DNA of 64,000 nt from Pseudomonas fluorescens (GTDB taxonomy: Bacteria; Pseudomonadota; Gammaproteobacteria; Pseudomonadales; Pseudomonadaceae): positions 186,001-250,000 of the forward strand of contig NZ_CP008896.1 of assembly GCF_000730425.1 (NCBI RefSeq), read 5' to 3'. Within the stretch, counting starts at the first letter, position 1. Each line of letters opens with the position of its first letter. The translations under genes and the position numbers were made by a program. Shown here one piece after another: positions 17,088 to 25,604 of this stretch. Below the pieces are notes generated by a model, which was not told the DNA's origin, searched no databases, and was given only the letters and a program-made list of their open reading frames with translations.

Positions 17088-17909
17088 TTAAGGCTGGCAA
17101 GGATCCGTCTTGTTCAGCAGGTTCCCCGTCGAATACCACACGCGCTGCGCCGCCGGCCCCAGATCCAGGGCGACCGGTGCATCCGCGCGGCCTTCGAGCA
17201 GCGTGGGGTAAACCCCAGGCTTGAGCGGAGACTGGCAGACAATGGGCAACGACTGCACGGTGGTGAAGTTCAAATCTACCGTCGACACCAATTGCGCCGC
17301 TGAAAACGGCGCTGGCGGGCCGGGCAGGGTAATGATTTCCTGGAAGTCCGGGTCCTGGGCGATGTAGTGCGTCAGGTGCGCTTCATTGCCCCGGCCAAAC
17401 AGGGTGTACACCAGCTGTCTGGGCCGGTCGATACCCAGGTTGAATGGCCGGTAGATCACCACGGACTCGACCGTCACCGGCACGTTGTCAAACAGCACCG
17501 GCCCCGGCGTGCCGCCGCCATCATTGGAGTAGCCGTCGTAGATCGTGGCCTTGAACGAGGTCACTTCACCGGCCTTGAGCTGGGGCAGGGTGAACATGTC
17601 GTTGTCGACGTTGATCAGGTTGTACGGCTTGCTGGGGTTGGCCGCGCGCAGTGCCTGGTACTTGGCCATCACGTCGGCGGGCAGGCTGGCCTGCAGGACG
17701 ATCTGGTACCTGTGCTTTTCCGTGGTGAACATCGGCATATGCACCAGGAACAGGGTCTGCGAGCCGACCATGAACATGCCGTGATTGCCCGGTGCATCGG
17801 CATCGGCACCGTTGCTGACCGCGTGCAGTTCGTGGGCCGAATGGGCGAAGGCCTGGGGGGAGAGCGCGATTGATAGCGCAAGCAGCAGGGTTGCAAGGGA
17901 GTGTTTCAT
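17088..17909 (-). CDS. Secreted His/Met-rich protein of unknown function, last gene of tyrosinase locus
   Basis: I do not recognise the family of this 273-residue protein. It has a clear signal peptide (MKHSLATLLLALSIALSPQAFA). The mature N-terminus is rich in possible copper or other metal ligands: HSAHELH, then NHGMFMVG and LVHMPMF. A second His cluster is in EAHLTHYI near residue 190. There is no transmembrane segment after the signal peptide and only two Cys, both near the C-terminus. The ATG overlaps the stop of the 533-residue haem-motif gene by four bases, so the two are translated together. A periplasmic metal-binding or electron-transfer accessory role is an inference. Confidence 0.7.
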   Translation of the reverse strand: MKHSLATLLLALSIALSPQAFAHSAHELHAVSNGADADAPGNHGMFMVGSQTLFLVHMPMFTTEKHRYQIVLQASLPADVMAKYQALRAANPSKPYNLINVDNDMFTLPQLKAGEVTSFKATIYDGYSNDGGGTPGPVLFDNVPVTVESVVIYRPFNLGIDRPRQLVYTLFGRGNEAHLTHYIAQDPDFQEIITLPGPPAPFSAAQLVSTVDLNFTTVQSLPIVCQSPLKPGVYPTLLEGRADAPVALDLGPAAQRVWYSTGNLLNKTDPCQP

Positions 17910-19507
17910 GGTTGGCCGTCCTTGAGGGTTTCGAAGGCATGCACGCGCTTGATCAGGCTTTTTTGCTTGGCCGAGTCGGCGTTGTTGAACAGGAACGAGA
18001 AGTCCGAGGCCAGGGTGCTGCTGCCGGCGATCGTCGCCTTCTGGTGGCAGTCGCTGCAGTTCATGCCTTGGACGTAGGTCTCCATGGTGGTATTGGCCAC
18101 CGGTACGTTGCTATCGCTGATAAAGGCGCCATAGCTCAGCGGCACTTTCGCTCCAGGCCCAGGCTCCGGGTCATGGGGCGGCGCAGGGACGGTGATCCAC
18201 AGCACATTGATCAGCTTGTAGTACTGGAACACCGACTGGCCCTGGGTCTGCTGGGCCAGGTTGGCCTGTACCGCGCCGTTGAGGGCCTGGAGGTCTGTGG
18301 GCAGGGGGTTCAGCCGGGTGGTCTGTACCGGTTGGTTGCGTGGATAGGGTTCGGTGCAGTCGCGATCCGGGTGCTTTTGTTTGCACTGGATGCGCGCCAC
18401 GTTTGGCGTGCAGACGTCAGGCCCACCGGTGCAGTTGGGGTTGTTGAAGGTGTAGCCTTCGGGAGGAACCTGCTGCGGGGGCGCCTGGAGCGGTTCCGGC
18501 ACATTGTCCACCTGCTCGAAGGTGGTCCAGATGAACCCCTTCGAACTCTGGGTCTTGTTGATGATATGCAGGCCCACCAGGCCCACCACCTGTTGAGTGC
18601 ATTGCAGGGTGGTGGGGTTCTTGAGCCAGGCGACGGTGGTCAGGTAGCGCCCATAGAGCTGGGGTTTGCCGGTGAGGATGCGCCAGGCCGCCTTGAGTTC
18701 CAGGGCGCCCAGTTTTTCCTGGGGCAGTGGGCTAAGTGGCATGGAACGCATCAACTCGCCGGCGGGCAAGGACAGACCGGCAGGGTGCTTGCCATCGGTG
18801 TTTTGCGCGACGGCCAGTTGGTTGGCGGCATCGTACAACCCGTTGTTGACGATGTAGTCGAACTCGGCTTTGCCCACTTTGCGTTCGAAATACACCAGGT
18901 TGCCGGTCTGGTCCGTCAGCCAGCCACCGGCGGCCTCCATGATCGGGTCGGGAATCGAGGCCAGGGTGCCACTGGACAAGTGGAAACGGTGCTTGGCGTT
19001 GATCGCGCTTTCCGAGGTGGCATTCATGAACTTGCGCGCCCCCACCGACAACGACTGGAGGGTGTCCTGGCTGCTGCAGTTGGACGGCACCAGTGTTTGC
19101 ACGCCCCAGTCGCTGGGCTTGGGGGCGCCAGGCAGGAATATCTCGTTGGCGTCCTTGTAGCTGGCCCACACCGGCGCCACGCTCATGGGCTGCCCGGAGG
19201 CCGGCGGCACCCCGAATTGCTTGATGTCGACCGTTCTGTCCGGCTCGCCTGCCAGCTTGGCATTGGCGGGCCATCCGGGGTTTACCGGCCAGTTCAGGGC
19301 AATGAATAACTGCCAGCCAAAGCAATTCATGAAGCTCTGGCCGGTGGTGTTGAAGTTATTGACGGGCAGAAAACCGCCGCTGTTGGGGTCGAACACCAGT
19401 TGCTGCTGGACGCAGTTATCGGCATCGGACGCCTGGGCCGAGGGCAGGAGAAACAGTGACAGCAGCGTGCCGACCAGCAGCAGACTGCTCAAGCGAGACC
19501 TGTACAT
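17906..19507 (-). CDS. Secreted protein with a CxxCH haem c motif, tyrosinase locus
   Basis: This 533-residue protein is taken from the second of two adjacent ATGs, 7 bases after AAGGAG. A signal peptide runs to about LPSAQA. The body has paired Cys and Trp-rich segments such as MNCFGWQLFIALNWP near residue 60 that I cannot place in a named family. Near the C-terminus GMNCSDCHQKA (CxxCH at about 484-488) is a covalent haem c attachment motif, so the protein is probably a periplasmic monohaem cytochrome-like oxidoreductase or electron acceptor. It is separated from the upstream 578-residue gene by a 145-bp gap holding a REP pair and coupled to the next gene. Confidence 0.75.
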   Translation of the reverse strand: MYRSRLSSLLLVGTLLSLFLLPSAQASDADNCVQQQLVFDPNSGGFLPVNNFNTTGQSFMNCFGWQLFIALNWPVNPGWPANAKLAGEPDRTVDIKQFGVPPASGQPMSVAPVWASYKDANEIFLPGAPKPSDWGVQTLVPSNCSSQDTLQSLSVGARKFMNATSESAINAKHRFHLSSGTLASIPDPIMEAAGGWLTDQTGNLVYFERKVGKAEFDYIVNNGLYDAANQLAVAQNTDGKHPAGLSLPAGELMRSMPLSPLPQEKLGALELKAAWRILTGKPQLYGRYLTTVAWLKNPTTLQCTQQVVGLVGLHIINKTQSSKGFIWTTFEQVDNVPEPLQAPPQQVPPEGYTFNNPNCTGGPDVCTPNVARIQCKQKHPDRDCTEPYPRNQPVQTTRLNPLPTDLQALNGAVQANLAQQTQGQSVFQYYKLINVLWITVPAPPHDPEPGPGAKVPLSYGAFISDSNVPVANTTMETYVQGMNCSDCHQKATIAGSSTLASDFSFLFNNADSAKQKSLIKRVHAFETLKDGQP

Positions 19508-19535
19508 CATCGTGCTCCTTGCATGATAGCGATTC

Positions 19536-19637
19536 TGTAGGAGCCGGCTTGCCGGCAAAAAACCTGAGGACGCTACAGGGCATCAGGTGCCCGGCGTTAT
19601 CGTTGGGGATTTTCGCTGGCAAGCCAGCTCCTACAGG
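19536..19637. repeat. REP inverted pair inside the tyrosinase locus
   Basis: TGTAGGAGCCGGCTTGCCGGC at the left faces GCTGGCAAGCCAGCTCCTACA at the right. It lies between the 578-residue and 533-residue genes and may split the locus into two translation-coupled pairs or adjust their relative expression. Confidence 0.75.
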
Positions 19638-19652
19638 GGACGGTGTTTGCCC

Positions 19653-21389
19653 TTAAGTGGACGGCACCAGTGCCAGCCCGGATTCCCACGGATGGTCCGC
19701 TGCGCTGACGTTATCCGCCTCGCCGGGGTTGAGCGCGCGGACCATCACCAGCCCTGGCGCAGCGTTGGGTGCGACAGTGATGGTCATGATGTACCCCTGG
19801 GTCCCGCCGGAATTGGTCTGGCCGGGAATGGCCGAGGCATCAGGCAGGAACTGCGTGACCTGCGCCGTCACCCCGGGGTTGTTGAACTGGATCCGTGCGG
19901 TGGCGGCGGTGGTCTTGAGGTCGGCGCCCTGGACCACCAGGGCAAATTGCCCGCTGGTGCCTTGCGCCAGCCACGCCGGCAGGTCGGTGGGCGACTGGCC
20001 GTAGAACAGGTCCAGCGGCAGCAATTGCACGGGCCAGGGTTGCAGGCCAGCGACCCGGTCCTTCACACAGGGAACCGCTGGCGGCGTGGTGCTGATCGGG
20101 GTGGTGGTGACACTCAGGCCTACCAGCAGCTGCTGGGCAATCACCCACACATAGTCGATGGCCTGGCCGTTGATGGTGATGTCGTTGATCGAGAAACCCG
20201 CGCTGGCCGGCACTTCGAATACCGCCTGCAGGATCTGGTCGGAGCCATTGATTGCCGATTTGGCGGTGCCTCGGGTAATGCGCCAGTACTGGCTCACATC
20301 CTGGCCCTGGGGGCCTTTCCACGCCTCGAAGTTGGTGGGTTGTTGCAAGTACAGGGCGATGGGGTTGGTCAGGGAGAGGCGGTTGGTGGCCGCGGTCTGA
20401 TTGGCGGCAAAGCCGATATGCGGGTCGGAGTTGCGATAGTTCTGCCCATATTGCGCGCAGCAGATCAGGGACTGGGCACTCTGGCTGCTGCTCAACGGCC
20501 GCATGATCGTGGCGGCCGCCGCCAGGTAGACCTCGGCGCTGAGGGTGTTGGGGCCGGAGGTCAGGTGCATCGCGCCGCCGAACTGGCCGGGAGTACAGGC
20601 GGTGCCGGCGTTCCATTTGTTGACGGTGTCATAGGCCGGCAGGCCTGTGGTCGGGTCAATCACCGGGTCGCCGGCCTTGCCGGTCGGGCAGTTGGCGGTG
20701 TAGCGCAGGTACAGGTCTTCCAGTTGCACGGCCGGGTCGATGTAGTCGCGATACAGCCCCAGCACGGCATTCGGGTCGATGCGCCACATGGCCAGGAAGT
20801 ACGCCGGGTTTTCGCTGGTGAAGGTGATCTTGCGCATGTTGCCGTTGGTATCGCGCACAATCGACCATTCGCAGTATTCGTCCAACCAGCCCCGTGGCCC
20901 TGAGGGTGAAAAGTCTTTGTATTTACCATTCCAGTCGATGCTCGGGCAGCGGGTCACTGGCAATTGCAGCAGGGTGCCTTTTTTGTCCGGGTCATACAGG
21001 GTGTAGAGGGTGCCGTTGATGGTGATCTGGCCGTTGTCGGTCAGTTCCATGACCTGTTGCAGGGTCATGGCCTTGCCGCCCAGTTGGGGGATCACGGCGA
21101 TGCCACTGTTGTAGAAAAAGGTCCACAACCGATTGGGGAACGGTGGCCAGGTAATCGCTGCCGGGGTGTTGGGGCCATAACCCTCGACCAGCGGGTTGTA
21201 ATAGCCCGAGCGGGGCGCGTCATACAGGCCCGACCACGGGTTGCCGATGATCGCCGCTTCAGTCCAGCCGGTGACGTCGTTGTTCCAGTCGGTCTCAAAT
21301 TGCGGCAACTGCTCTTCCAGGCCCAGCTTGTTGTAATCCTTTGGCGCTTGCCCAGCGGGGGAGGTGAATTGCGTGAAGGGCGTGCTCAT
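19653..21389 (-). CDS. Unrecognised 578-residue partner of the tyrosinase-like protein
   Basis: The start at 21389 follows GGAG by 7 bases, and its ATG overlaps the tyrosinase stop (ATGA). There is no signal peptide and no membrane segment. The middle contains LDEYCEWSIVRD and a stretch with ITFTSENPAYF, then DPNAVLGLYRDYIDP, which look strongly structured and conserved, plus CCAQYGQNYRNSDPHIGF. The C-terminal third is Thr/Pro/Gly-rich with beta-sandwich-like segments (IMTITVAPNAAPGLVMVRALN). I could not match it to a named family; it shows no LodA-type tryptophylquinone context that I can identify. Tight coupling suggests that it acts on the same substrate as, or forms a complex with, the tyrosinase. 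Confidence 0.75.
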   Translation of the reverse strand: MSTPFTQFTSPAGQAPKDYNKLGLEEQLPQFETDWNNDVTGWTEAAIIGNPWSGLYDAPRSGYYNPLVEGYGPNTPAAITWPPFPNRLWTFFYNSGIAVIPQLGGKAMTLQQVMELTDNGQITINGTLYTLYDPDKKGTLLQLPVTRCPSIDWNGKYKDFSPSGPRGWLDEYCEWSIVRDTNGNMRKITFTSENPAYFLAMWRIDPNAVLGLYRDYIDPAVQLEDLYLRYTANCPTGKAGDPVIDPTTGLPAYDTVNKWNAGTACTPGQFGGAMHLTSGPNTLSAEVYLAAAATIMRPLSSSQSAQSLICCAQYGQNYRNSDPHIGFAANQTAATNRLSLTNPIALYLQQPTNFEAWKGPQGQDVSQYWRITRGTAKSAINGSDQILQAVFEVPASAGFSINDITINGQAIDYVWVIAQQLLVGLSVTTTPISTTPPAVPCVKDRVAGLQPWPVQLLPLDLFYGQSPTDLPAWLAQGTSGQFALVVQGADLKTTAATARIQFNNPGVTAQVTQFLPDASAIPGQTNSGGTQGYIMTITVAPNAAPGLVMVRALNPGEADNVSAADHPWESGLALVPST

Positions 21390-23206
21390 GACAGATCTCC
21401 ATGGGGTGTGGGGGGTGACGCGGCGCAGCAACCGGCACTCGGGGGAGGGTCGGCAACGGTCTGGCGTGGGTCGTCCCACACCAGTTGGGCGATAAAGCCA
21501 GGCAGCGGCGCGTACTCTTGCGGCGCCAATACCCGGCCACTATCGAGATGGGTGACCAGCAGGCTCAACTGCACCGCGTCCGTGGGGCCAAGCTGCAAGG
21601 CCGTGGCACTGCGCGCGGCATTGAGCGCACGGCAGACGCCCTGGGTGATGCAGCGCCCCTTGTCATCCACCAGCCCCATGCCGATGCGACTGAAGCGCCC
21701 GACGTAGTGCGGGTTATCAGCATTGACCTGCTGGGGCGTGGCGTCGGGCTGGTTGAGGAAGACGTCGATCAGATAGGTGTCGTGGGTGCAGCGCACATGG
21801 TCGAACACCACCCACGGGCCGCTGGCCTGCACGGGGTCCTGGGCAGGGGGGGCGCTGTGTGGGCAGCAGGCTTTGGCGCTAGCACGGTGCGCACCAAACG
21901 GCGGCGCCACCGGTGGCCCGTAGTCATAGCCGATATGCCGGCTGTCCTGGGCCATATCGCCCAGGGTGGTATAGCGCCAGGCATCGGCACTGGTGAACGT
22001 GACCGTATCGGCCTGGCTGCCGGCAAACGGCTGGAGCAGGCACACGGTGGTGTACTGCGCCGCCGGGTTGGCGCGGATCCAGATCTCCAGCACGCGGTCG
22101 ATATTGGCGTGGTAGGAGCAGAACACCGGGTCAAACGCGGTGTAGGCGTTATCGGCCATATCGCCACCGATCCAGCCGTGATAGTTGTCGTGGGGCTGTT
22201 CGTAGAGACCGTCGAAATTCAGCGCGCGGTTGGGGTACAGGTCGTCCTGTTGCGGCGGATCAAACACGGTGATATTGGCCCAGGGATACCCCGGCACGCC
22301 CTGGGGCTGGCTGAAGGTCTTGAATTGCAGGGCATCGACCACCTGCTGCTGGAAAATCCGGCTCATGCCATACAGTTGGGTGCGCTTGACGCGCTGCTGG
22401 TCGCCCTGGGTGTAGAACAGGGGGTTGCGTTGCACGAACCGGCAGTCCACAGCCTCGACATTGCCCGAGGCACAGACTTTCGAGCGACCATCCTTGGCCG
22501 CCGCATAGCGCAAGGGGTTGCGCCGCACCTCGCCGCTGTGGGGGTGCACATAGGTTTCATCGAGAAAGGCCTGGGGCAGACCGGCCTGGGGGCTGCCATC
22601 GACACTGGCGTCCTCGGCCATCCAGTCCCAATACGGGATCGGGCAATCGATCAACGCCTCCAGGTACAGCAGGTAGGCGCGATGCCACAGGGCGAAGGCT
22701 TCTTGGTAATGCAGGCACCAGTTGGTGTGGATATAGGCATAACGCTGCCAGGGCGAGCCACTGTCCGGGTTGCCAATCTGCATCACGTCGTCCAGCCGCG
22801 CGCGGTACAGGTCCAGTTGCTCCTGGCTCAAGGCGCGAATGTCCTGGCGCACGCGCTTGACCGGATGCGGCAGATCCGGTGGCGGGATGCGTTCGGCGAT
22901 ATCAAAGGGCGAAAAACTGTTCAGGCGCCAGCCCTGGTTGACCCACAGGCGGAAGGTTTCCAGGGCGTCGATGGGCCAGAATTGCCGGTCATCCAGGGTC
23001 AGCGGCATGTTGCGCGAGGCCAGGTGCTGGTAGATGGTTTCGGACCAGGTCTTGACCGAATCGGGGTCTTGCAGGAACACATCGTAGGCATTCATGCAGC
23101 GCACCCAGGAGCCTGCGACGTTGGCGCGGTCTGCGGGGGGGATCCAGTAAGGCGCGGTAAAAAGCCCTTGGATATCAGTGGCCCATGTCGGTTTCGCGAC
23201 GATCAT
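21386..23206 (-). CDS. Tyrosinase/polyphenol-oxidase family copper protein
   Basis: This is a 606-residue type 3 copper protein. The CuA site is H160, H166 and H175 (WCLHYQEAFALWHRAY). The CuB site is H339 and H343 (HDNYH) plus H366 (DPVFCSYHANIDRVLEIW). C164 sits two residues before H166, the C-x-H spacing that forms a Cys-His thioether in fungal tyrosinases. No signal or Tat peptide is visible. The C-terminal 200 residues form an extra domain with CC pairs (ACCPH, GCCAA). Family members hydroxylate phenols and oxidise catechols to quinones. GAGAGGG precedes the ATG. It is the first gene of the locus and is divergent from an Lrp/AsnC regulator. Confidence 0.88.
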   Translation of the reverse strand: MIVAKPTWATDIQGLFTAPYWIPPADRANVAGSWVRCMNAYDVFLQDPDSVKTWSETIYQHLASRNMPLTLDDRQFWPIDALETFRLWVNQGWRLNSFSPFDIAERIPPPDLPHPVKRVRQDIRALSQEQLDLYRARLDDVMQIGNPDSGSPWQRYAYIHTNWCLHYQEAFALWHRAYLLYLEALIDCPIPYWDWMAEDASVDGSPQAGLPQAFLDETYVHPHSGEVRRNPLRYAAAKDGRSKVCASGNVEAVDCRFVQRNPLFYTQGDQQRVKRTQLYGMSRIFQQQVVDALQFKTFSQPQGVPGYPWANITVFDPPQQDDLYPNRALNFDGLYEQPHDNYHGWIGGDMADNAYTAFDPVFCSYHANIDRVLEIWIRANPAAQYTTVCLLQPFAGSQADTVTFTSADAWRYTTLGDMAQDSRHIGYDYGPPVAPPFGAHRASAKACCPHSAPPAQDPVQASGPWVVFDHVRCTHDTYLIDVFLNQPDATPQQVNADNPHYVGRFSRIGMGLVDDKGRCITQGVCRALNAARSATALQLGPTDAVQLSLLVTHLDSGRVLAPQEYAPLPGFIAQLVWDDPRQTVADPPPSAGCCAASPPTPHGDLS

Positions 23207-23288
23207 AAGATCCCTCTCACGCGGCCCCCATGCTGGATTTTCCGGGGCTGCTAAGCTGGAGTTGATGGTAACGGGCCACTGTGCAGTG

Positions 23289-23300
23289 ATTTGTGCAAAT
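23289..23300. promoter_or_regulatory. Candidate Lrp-type operator in the divergent tyrosinase/regulator gap
   Basis: ATTTGTGCAAAT has 5-bp inverted arms (ATTTG and CAAAT) and lies in the 149-bp gap between the divergent tyrosinase and Lrp/AsnC genes. AsnC-family proteins bind such AT-rich palindromes. This is suggestive only. Confidence 0.35.
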
Positions 23301-23355
23301 TGGTTGGGCGTTACGGCGGATTCATTGCAATTTTCTCAAGGAAGAAGTGGAAATA

Positions 23356-23847
23356 ATGACAGACGCCATGGATCTGAAAATTCTCGGCAAATTGCAGAAA
23401 GATTGCACCCAGAGCCTGGACCTGCTGAGCGACAGCGTGGGGCTGTCCTCGACCAGTTGCTACCGGCGCATCCGACGCCTGGAGAGCGTGGGGATCATCA
23501 AGGCCAAAGTCGCGGTGCTGGATGAAAAAAAGCTGGGGATCCAGGTCACCGCGTTCTTTTTGATCAAGCTGGACAAGGACAGCAACGACATTGACCGCAA
23601 GATGCAGCACATCCTGGTCAATCACCCGGAGATTCAGGACTGCTACCTGATGACCGGGGAGTTCGATTTTGTGATGGTGGCCAAGTTTCGCGACGCCACG
23701 GAGTACACCGAATATATCTATCGGTTTCTCGACACCTACCGGGATATTCCGATTCGTACGTATTCGTCGACGTTGGTGGTGCGCACAGTGAAGAAGTCTT
23801 ATGAGCTGCCGTTGCAGGGAGTGCAGCACCTGCCTCCAGACTTGTAG
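23356..23847 (+). CDS. Lrp/AsnC family transcriptional regulator
   Basis: This is a 163-residue regulator. The N-terminal helix-turn-helix spans about 20-45 (LDLLSDSVGLSSTSCYRRIRRLE), followed by the family's GIIKAKVAVLD turn and a C-terminal RAM ligand-binding domain with CYLMTGEFDFVMVAKF and later YSSTLVVRTVKKS. ATG 23356 lies downstream of a purine-rich AAGTGGA. Lrp/AsnC proteins sense amino acids as octamers. Its divergent position beside a tyrosinase gene suggests control of that locus, perhaps in response to tyrosine or another aromatic amino acid; this is inference. Confidence 0.92.
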   Translation: MTDAMDLKILGKLQKDCTQSLDLLSDSVGLSSTSCYRRIRRLESVGIIKAKVAVLDEKKLGIQVTAFFLIKLDKDSNDIDRKMQHILVNHPEIQDCYLMTGEFDFVMVAKFRDATEYTEYIYRFLDTYRDIPIRTYSSTLVVRTVKKSYELPLQGVQHLPPDL

Positions 23848-23853
23848 AACTCG

Positions 23854-23944
23854 TGCAGGAGCCGGCTTGTCGGCGATGGCGGTGTACCCGCCAACAATGA
23901 CTCAACTGACCCACCGCCATCGCGGGCAAGCCAGCTCCCACAGG
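23854..23944. repeat. REP inverted pair
   Basis: GTGCAGGAGCCGGCTTGTCGGCGATGGCGG (in two parts across 23854-23882) faces CCGCCATCGCGGGCAAGCC and CAGCTCCCAC up to 23943. It lies between the converging Lrp gene and the small minus-strand gene at 23966. Confidence 0.7.
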
Positions 23945-23965
23945 CTTTAATGATCCGGTTGCCTG

Positions 23966-24394
23966 TCAGGCCGCCACTGCCTGAAGCTGCAACGCACCCT
24001 CGACATCCTTGACCAACCCACTGGCCAGCAACAACGGCAGCAAACGCTTGTGCAGCTGCGGCTCGACAAATTCCTTCACCGTCTCCAGGGCCAAGTCACC
24101 ACTGCCCGGCAGTTCCGCCTTGGTGTACGACAGCCAGGCCTTTTTCAGCATCTGCAACACGTCGCTGCCAGCGGTCAACGCAAAGCGGCGGTGGGCGGTG
24201 TGGCCCTGGAAGTCGAAGGTGTGCTGATACTCGTAACCGTTCTCGTCACCCGCACTGGCAACGCAGCGCACGCAGGTGCAAGGGCCGTCACCAAAGGCAG
24301 CCAGCAGGTAGCTATTGAAGTCCACCACGGGCTTGAGCGACAGGCGCTTGTCCACTTCGAACAGGTCGCCGGTCATTTTTGCGTCGTTACTCAA
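23966..24394 (-). CDS. Hypothetical 142-residue protein
   Basis: I do not recognise this soluble protein. It begins at TTG 24394, 8-9 bases after GAGGAAA. It contains CTCVRCVASAGDENGYEY near residue 40, a CxCxxC-type cluster that could bind a metal, then HTFDFQGHTAHRRFALTAG. The C-terminal half is helical and ends LQLQAVAA. It stands alone between two REP elements. Its codon use matches its neighbours, so it is probably a conserved Pseudomonas gene rather than spurious. Confidence 0.65.
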   Translation of the reverse strand: MSNDAKMTGDLFEVDKRLSLKPVVDFNSYLLAAFGDGPCTCVRCVASAGDENGYEYQHTFDFQGHTAHRRFALTAGSDVLQMLKKAWLSYTKAELPGSGDLALETVKEFVEPQLHKRLLPLLLASGLVKDVEGALQLQAVAA

Positions 24395-24490
24395 GGTGCA
24401 TTTCCTCGCAGGTCTACGGCTGGTTTTTCAAAGCTCGGCATCATACCAGCCGACAGCCGAAGCAGTCGCCCAGCCTTGCCCATGCCCAAC

Positions 24491-24518
24491 TGTAGGAGCC
24501 GGCAAGCCGGTTCCTACA
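24491..24518. terminator. Single-REP hairpin overlapping the LysR stop
   Basis: TGTAGGAGCCGGC, loop AA, GCCGGTTCCTACA forms a 13-bp stem with one G-T pair. It overlaps the last bases of the LysR gene and precedes the hypothetical gene at 24394, so it may end LysR transcription. Confidence 0.55.
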
Positions 24519-25419
24519 GGGGGGTGTGGCCCAGGCGGCTCTTGATCCAGTCGTACAGGTTGTTGCCTTCGCTTGACAGCTCGCTGTTGGCCCGGCGGCA
24601 CAGGTAGTACTGGCGACCGTCATCCACCTGCTGGTCGAACAACTGCACCAGTTCACCGCTGGCGACCAAGGGCGCCACCAACGGCGCCCGCAGCAGCGAG
24701 CAGCCAAGGCCGGTGAGGGTGGCGGTCAGGGTCAACTGGCCGTCCTCCAGCAGCAGGCCATTGTGCGAGTGAGCATGTTGTGCCTTTGCCGCATCGAACC
24801 ATTGGCCCCAGGTGCCGCGTTCTTCGTCGTGCAGCAGCGGCCGTTCGGCGAGGGCCTGGGGGGTGTCGATAGGGCCGTGGCGCTGCAGGAACTGGCGGCT
24901 GCAAAACGGCGTGACCGCGCCGCTGATCAGTGGCTCGCTGTGATAGCCCGGCCAATGCCCGGTGCCAAAGCGGATCGACAGGTCGGCGGCATCGCTGGGG
25001 TAGCTGCGGTGGTTGGCGTATGTGACGTTGATATCCAGCGCCGGGTTGGCCCTGAAAAATTGCGGCAGGCGCGGAATGAACAGATTGGTCGCGAACATCG
25101 GGATCAGGCTGATGGTGACCTGGCGCGTCGCGCTTTTTTCCCGGACGTGCTCGGTGGCACTGCGCAGTACCGCGAATGCCGAGCGAATCGCCCGATAGTA
25201 CTCGCGACCCTCTTCGGTCAACCCCAGGTTGCGGCCTTGGCGCAGGGTCAGGGGTTGTTGCAGGAAGCTTTCCAGCAAGTGCAGTTGATGGCTGACAGCC
25301 GAGGGCGACACCCCCAGTTCGCGGGCGGCGGCATTCACGCCACCATGGCGGGCAAAGGCCTCGAAGGTGCGCACGGCACGGAGGGGCGGATCGTTGGCTA
25401 ACTGTTCTAAATTATTCAT
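24514..25419 (-). CDS. LysR family transcriptional regulator
   Basis: This is a 301-residue regulator with an N-terminal winged helix-turn-helix (AFARHGGVNAAARELGVSPSAVSHQLHLLE, about 21-50) of the GcvA/AmpR-like subgroup (AVSHQ, then LTLRQGRNLGLTEEGREY). The C-terminal periplasmic-binding-protein-like domain starts near residue 90. It is divergent from the branched-chain-type ABC transporter operon. Repeated TTGGTAT/ATACCAA heptamers lie in the shared gap, so it probably controls the transporter and autoregulates. Confidence 0.92.
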   Translation of the reverse strand: MNNLEQLANDPPLRAVRTFEAFARHGGVNAAARELGVSPSAVSHQLHLLESFLQQPLTLRQGRNLGLTEEGREYYRAIRSAFAVLRSATEHVREKSATRQVTISLIPMFATNLFIPRLPQFFRANPALDINVTYANHRSYPSDAADLSIRFGTGHWPGYHSEPLISGAVTPFCSRQFLQRHGPIDTPQALAERPLLHDEERGTWGQWFDAAKAQHAHSHNGLLLEDGQLTLTATLTGLGCSLLRAPLVAPLVASGELVQLFDQQVDDGRQYYLCRRANSELSSEGNNLYDWIKSRLGHTPL

Positions 25420-25431
25420 GTGTTGAATTAA

Positions 25432-25507
25432 ATACCAAGTAAAAAGATAAATAAAGCGCCATCAGCCTCGATAACATGCCGTATATAGGGCGTTTGGTAT
25501 TTGGTAT
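25432..25507. promoter_or_regulatory. Candidate LysR operators: three heptamer copies
   Basis: ATACCAA at 25432-25438 is matched in inverse by TTGGTAT at 25494-25500 and again directly at 25501-25507. The copies sit in the AT-rich 198-bp gap between the divergent LysR gene and the transporter operon, the usual place for LysR-type binding sites. Confidence 0.45.
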
Positions 25508-25576
25508 AACCATATTCCTTTCAGATATTTGATAAAAACAGAATAAATAACTAGTGTTCCGCGCTCTGGCTTTTCA

Positions 25577-25604
25577 GTCGGTGCGCCCTGGCACCGACGT
25601 TTTT
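25577..25604 (+). terminator. Intrinsic terminator in the leader of the ABC transporter operon
   Basis: GTCGGTGC (25577-25584), loop GCCCTG, GCACCGAC (25591-25598) and then GTTTTT give a perfect 8-bp stem with a U run. No plus-strand gene precedes it, so it can only act on transcripts started in the transporter's own leader. It ends about six bases before the Shine-Dalgarno region. Confidence 0.6.

Noticed and set aside
19653..21389. 578-residue protein as a LodA-type lysine epsilon-oxidase, another metal/quinone partner known beside oxidases
   Set aside because: I could not find the Cys/Trp pair context of the tryptophylquinone cofactor or other LodA blocks, so I left it unnamed.
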